Below, piece after piece: positions 4,921-7,214 of a stretch of DNA of 7,214 nucleotides. Source of the stretch: Actinomycetota bacterium (GTDB lineage: Bacteria; Actinomycetota; Actinomycetes; Actinomycetales; Microbacteriaceae); assembly GCA_009703465.1 (NCBI GenBank), contig WLGC01000041.1:1-7214 (forward strand). The letters run 5' to 3'. Position numbers and translations under genes: made by a program. The notes under the pieces were generated by a model. It was not told the DNA's origin. It was given only the letters and a program-made list of their open reading frames with translations, and searched no databases. Every line of letters starts with the position of its first letter. Position 1 is the first letter of the stretch.

Positions 4921-7214
4921 GTGCCTGGAGAAAATCTAACTCGCCAAGAAGCGCAATCCCGATCCTCAATACTTAAGGTCTCCAGCTACGAAATAGATTT
5001 GGACCTGAGTGGAGTTGGCGAGAGTTTTCCCTCGGCTACGAAAGTCACTTTCTCTTGCTCTAAGCCAGGTGCCGATACCTTCATTGACGCAATTACGAAC
5101 TCGGTTCTCAGCGTTCGACTAAACGGATTAGATCTAGATCCAGCTGTAGTGGCCGATGGCACTCGAATCACTCTTCCAAATCTCCAGGCAGAAAACACTC
5201 TGGAGATAAAAGCAACCGCAAACTACATGAATACCGGTGAAGGGCTGCACCGTTTTGTGGATCCGGTTGATAACGAGACTTATCTATATACACAGTTTGA
5301 AGTCCCAGATTCTCGAAGAGTGTTTGCAGTGTTTGAGCAGCCAGACCTCAAGGCAACTTTTCAATTTGACATCACCGCGCCGTCCAATTGGAAAGTGGTG
5401 TCAAACCAGCCAAGCCCAACACCTGTTCCTCTAAACAACGAACCCGCTAAGTCAATCTGGTCATTCGAGCCAACTCCGATAATCCCGAGCTACATAACAG
5501 CAATCATTGCCGGACCATACATTGAAACTAGAAGTGAACTAACCAGCTCAAACGGAAAAGTAGTTCCACTGGGGGTCTTCAGTCGCGCTTCGTTGAGCCA
5601 GTATCTAGATGCCGATTACATCTTTGAAAAAACTCGTCAGGGTTTTGCATTCTTTGAAAAAGAATTCAACTACCCTTACCCGTTTGAAAAATACGACCAG
5701 CTCTTTGTGCCTGAGTTCAACGCTGGCGCTATGGAGAATGCTGGTGCGGTGACTTTCACCGAGAGCTATGTATTTAGAGGAAAAGTCACTGATGCCATTC
5801 GTGAGCGCCGTGTGGTGACAATCCTTCATGAGCTTGCGCACATGTGGTTCGGAGATCTAGTCACCATGAAGTGGTGGAATGATTTATGGCTAAACGAATC
5901 TTTCGCCGAGTACGCCTCAACTTTGGCAACTGCAGAAGCCACCGAGTGGAATCACGCTTGGACAACTTTCACCGCGCTAGAGAAGTCGTGGGCCTATCGT
6001 CAGGATCAATTACCGTCCACTCACCCAATCGTTGCCGAGATAAATGATTTAGATGATGTCTTAGTAAATTTCGATGGCATAACCTATGCCAAGGGCGCGT
6101 CAGTTCTAAAACAACTAGTTGCATGGGTTGGTCAAGAGCAGTTCATGGCCGGAGTTGCAAGTTACTTTAAGAAGCATGCCTACGGCAACACTGAGCTTTC
6201 AGATTTACTTACCGAGCTTGAGCAGCAATCAGGCCGGGAGCTTAAGACCTGGTCTAAGCAGTGGCTTGAAACCGCTGGGGTGAACACTCTTTATCCAGAG
6301 ATAGAGGAAAATTCTTCTGGCGAAATTTCAAGCTTCAAGATTAGACAAACGGCCACCGCTGAACATCCAACCCTGAGACCCCACCGAATGGTCATCGGTT
6401 TCTATGATCTAGTCGATGGCGTTCTCTCAAGAGTGCATCGCTTAGAACTAGACATTGATGGTGCCTTGACCGAGGTGGAAGAGCTAGTTGGTCTAAGGCG
6501 CCCAGATCTTGTTTTACTCAACGATGAAGATCTTGCTTACGCAAAAATAAGATTCGATGAAAAATCTTGGCACTGCGCTATTGAGAACTTAGGAAAATTT
6601 GAAAACTCATTGGCTAGAACAATAGTTTGGGGATCAGCTTGGGATTCAACCCGCGATGCCGAGTCCGCTGCGCAGGACTTCATAAAGTTAGTGCTTGGAA
6701 ACATCGCTAAAGAAGATCAATCAACCACGATGCTGACACTGCTTAGGCAGCTAGTTACCACGGCTTACTTTTATGTTGCTCCAGAAAAACGTGATGAAGT
6801 CATTTCAGAAATCGGAACAGGCTTACTGAAGCTAGCCCGACAGGCTGCGGCTGGTTCCGATGCACAATTGCAGTTTGTAAAGTTCTTTGCCCAATTTGCC
6901 AACACCGATAAGTTACTTGATGCGCTCTCAGATATTCGAAGTGGAAAAGAAGTGCTTGCGGGCCTTGAGATCGAAACCGATCTTGACTGGGAGTTACTAA
7001 CCGGACTGGTGGTTGGTTTGAGAGCTTCAGAGTCTGAAATTGCGGAAGCTTTGTCAAAGGACAACACTTCAAACGGCCAAAAAGCTGCTGCCGGTGCCAG
7101 GGCTGCGTTGCCAACTGCGAAAGCCAAGCAAGCGGCCTGGGATCTACTAACTAAGTCCCATGAGTTATCCAATGTTCTAGTGGATTCAGCCAGTCTCGGC
7201 TTTGTTAGAGTCCA
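4921..7214 (+). CDS. pepN: Aminopeptidase N, M1 zinc metallopeptidase (C-terminus outside window)
   Basis: Removes N-terminal amino acids from peptides, a late step in cytosolic protein turnover. The frame is open from GTG at 4921 to the window edge, 764 codons; actinobacterial PepN proteins are about 840-860 residues, so roughly the last 80-100 are missing. The start MPGENLTRQEAQSRS matches the family. Motifs seen are GAMEN at 269-273 (exopeptidase signature), HELAH at 303-307 (zinc ligands H303 and H307, catalytic E304), the third zinc ligand E326 in NESFAE, exactly 18 residues after the second histidine, and the transition-state tyrosine Y389 in GITYAKGAS. The N-terminal beta domain is about 1-190, the thermolysin-like catalytic domain about 195-430, and from about 520 onward lies the ERAP1-like helical domain. 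No signal peptide is present, so the enzyme is cytosolic. All key residues are intact and no frameshift was seen. Confidence 0.95.
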   Translation, partial: MPGENLTRQEAQSRSSILKVSSYEIDLDLSGVGESFPSATKVTFSCSKPGADTFIDAITNSVLSVRLNGLDLDPAVVADGTRITLPNLQAENTLEIKATANYMNTGEGLHRFVDPVDNETYLYTQFEVPDSRRVFAVFEQPDLKATFQFDITAPSNWKVVSNQPSPTPVPLNNEPAKSIWSFEPTPIIPSYITAIIAGPYIETRSELTSSNGKVVPLGVFSRASLSQYLDADYIFEKTRQGFAFFEKEFNYPYPFEKYDQLFVPEFNAGAMENAGAVTFTESYVFRGKVTDAIRERRVVTILHELAHMWFGDLVTMKWWNDLWLNESFAEYASTLATAEATEWNHAWTTFTALEKSWAYRQDQLPSTHPIVAEINDLDDVLVNFDGITYAKGASVLKQLVAWVGQEQFMAGVASYFKKHAYGNTELSDLLTELEQQSGRELKTWSKQWLETAGVNTLYPEIEENSSGEISSFKIRQTATAEHPTLRPHRMVIGFYDLVDGVLSRVHRLELDIDGALTEVEELVGLRRPDLVLLNDEDLAYAKIRFDEKSWHCAIENLGKFENSLARTIVWGSAWDSTRDAESAAQDFIKLVLGNIAKEDQSTTMLTLLRQLVTTAYFYVAPEKRDEVISEIGTGLLKLARQAAAGSDAQLQFVKFFAQFANTDKLLDALSDIRSGKEVLAGLEIETDLDWELLTGLVVGLRASESEIAEALSKDNTSNGQKAAAGARAALPTAKAKQAAWDLLTKSHELSNVLVDSASLGFVRV

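Noticed and set aside
6771..7172. Minus-strand frame of 133 codons within pepN
   Set aside because: It is antisense to the continuous pepN frame, which has intact M1 motifs and continues past the window edge; no family resemblance in the antisense product.

Overview
The window looks like a core chromosomal segment of an actinobacterium. It carries the clpP1/clpP2 - tig - nei - rpiB - pepN neighbourhood. From memory, Mycobacterium tuberculosis has the same genes in the same order and mostly the same orientation (Rv2460c to Rv2467). Base composition is clearly lower in GC than a typical soil actinomycete (about half GC by eye), and genes are packed tightly. Both points suit a streamlined, possibly freshwater, Microbacteriaceae-like organism, but this assignment is an inference from gene order and protein flavour only.

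Layout from left to right: (1) the first codons of a minus-strand gene, probably clpP2, with clpP1 just upstream of it; (2) a strong intrinsic terminator and a candidate regulatory region separating clpP1 from tig; (3) tig (trigger factor), minus strand, with a TTG start; (4) two divergent tRNA genes, tRNA-Pro(TGG) on minus and tRNA-Gly(TCC) on plus; (5) a minus-strand three-gene operon read as antiporter - rpiB - nei, with gaps of 9 and 6 bases; (6) pepN on the plus strand, divergent from the antiporter and cut by the right edge of the window.

Functionally, the left part is protein quality control: trigger factor receives nascent chains and the mixed ClpP1P2 protease degrades failures, while PepN finishes peptides to amino acids. 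The middle operon mixes ion/proton exchange (CPA2 antiporter), the pentose phosphate pathway (RpiB) and base-excision DNA repair (Nei/Fpg family). The unusual member is the antiporter: in M. tuberculosis the slot between rpiB and pepN holds a thioredoxin-fold protein instead.

No mobile element, CRISPR array, phage gene or unknown protein family was seen. All real genes belong to well-known families, and no stretch over 300 bases lacks a gene. What deserves a second look is regulatory: a ClgR-like box upstream of clpP1, dyads in both divergent intergenic regions, and the missing terminator between nei and the convergent tRNA-Gly.
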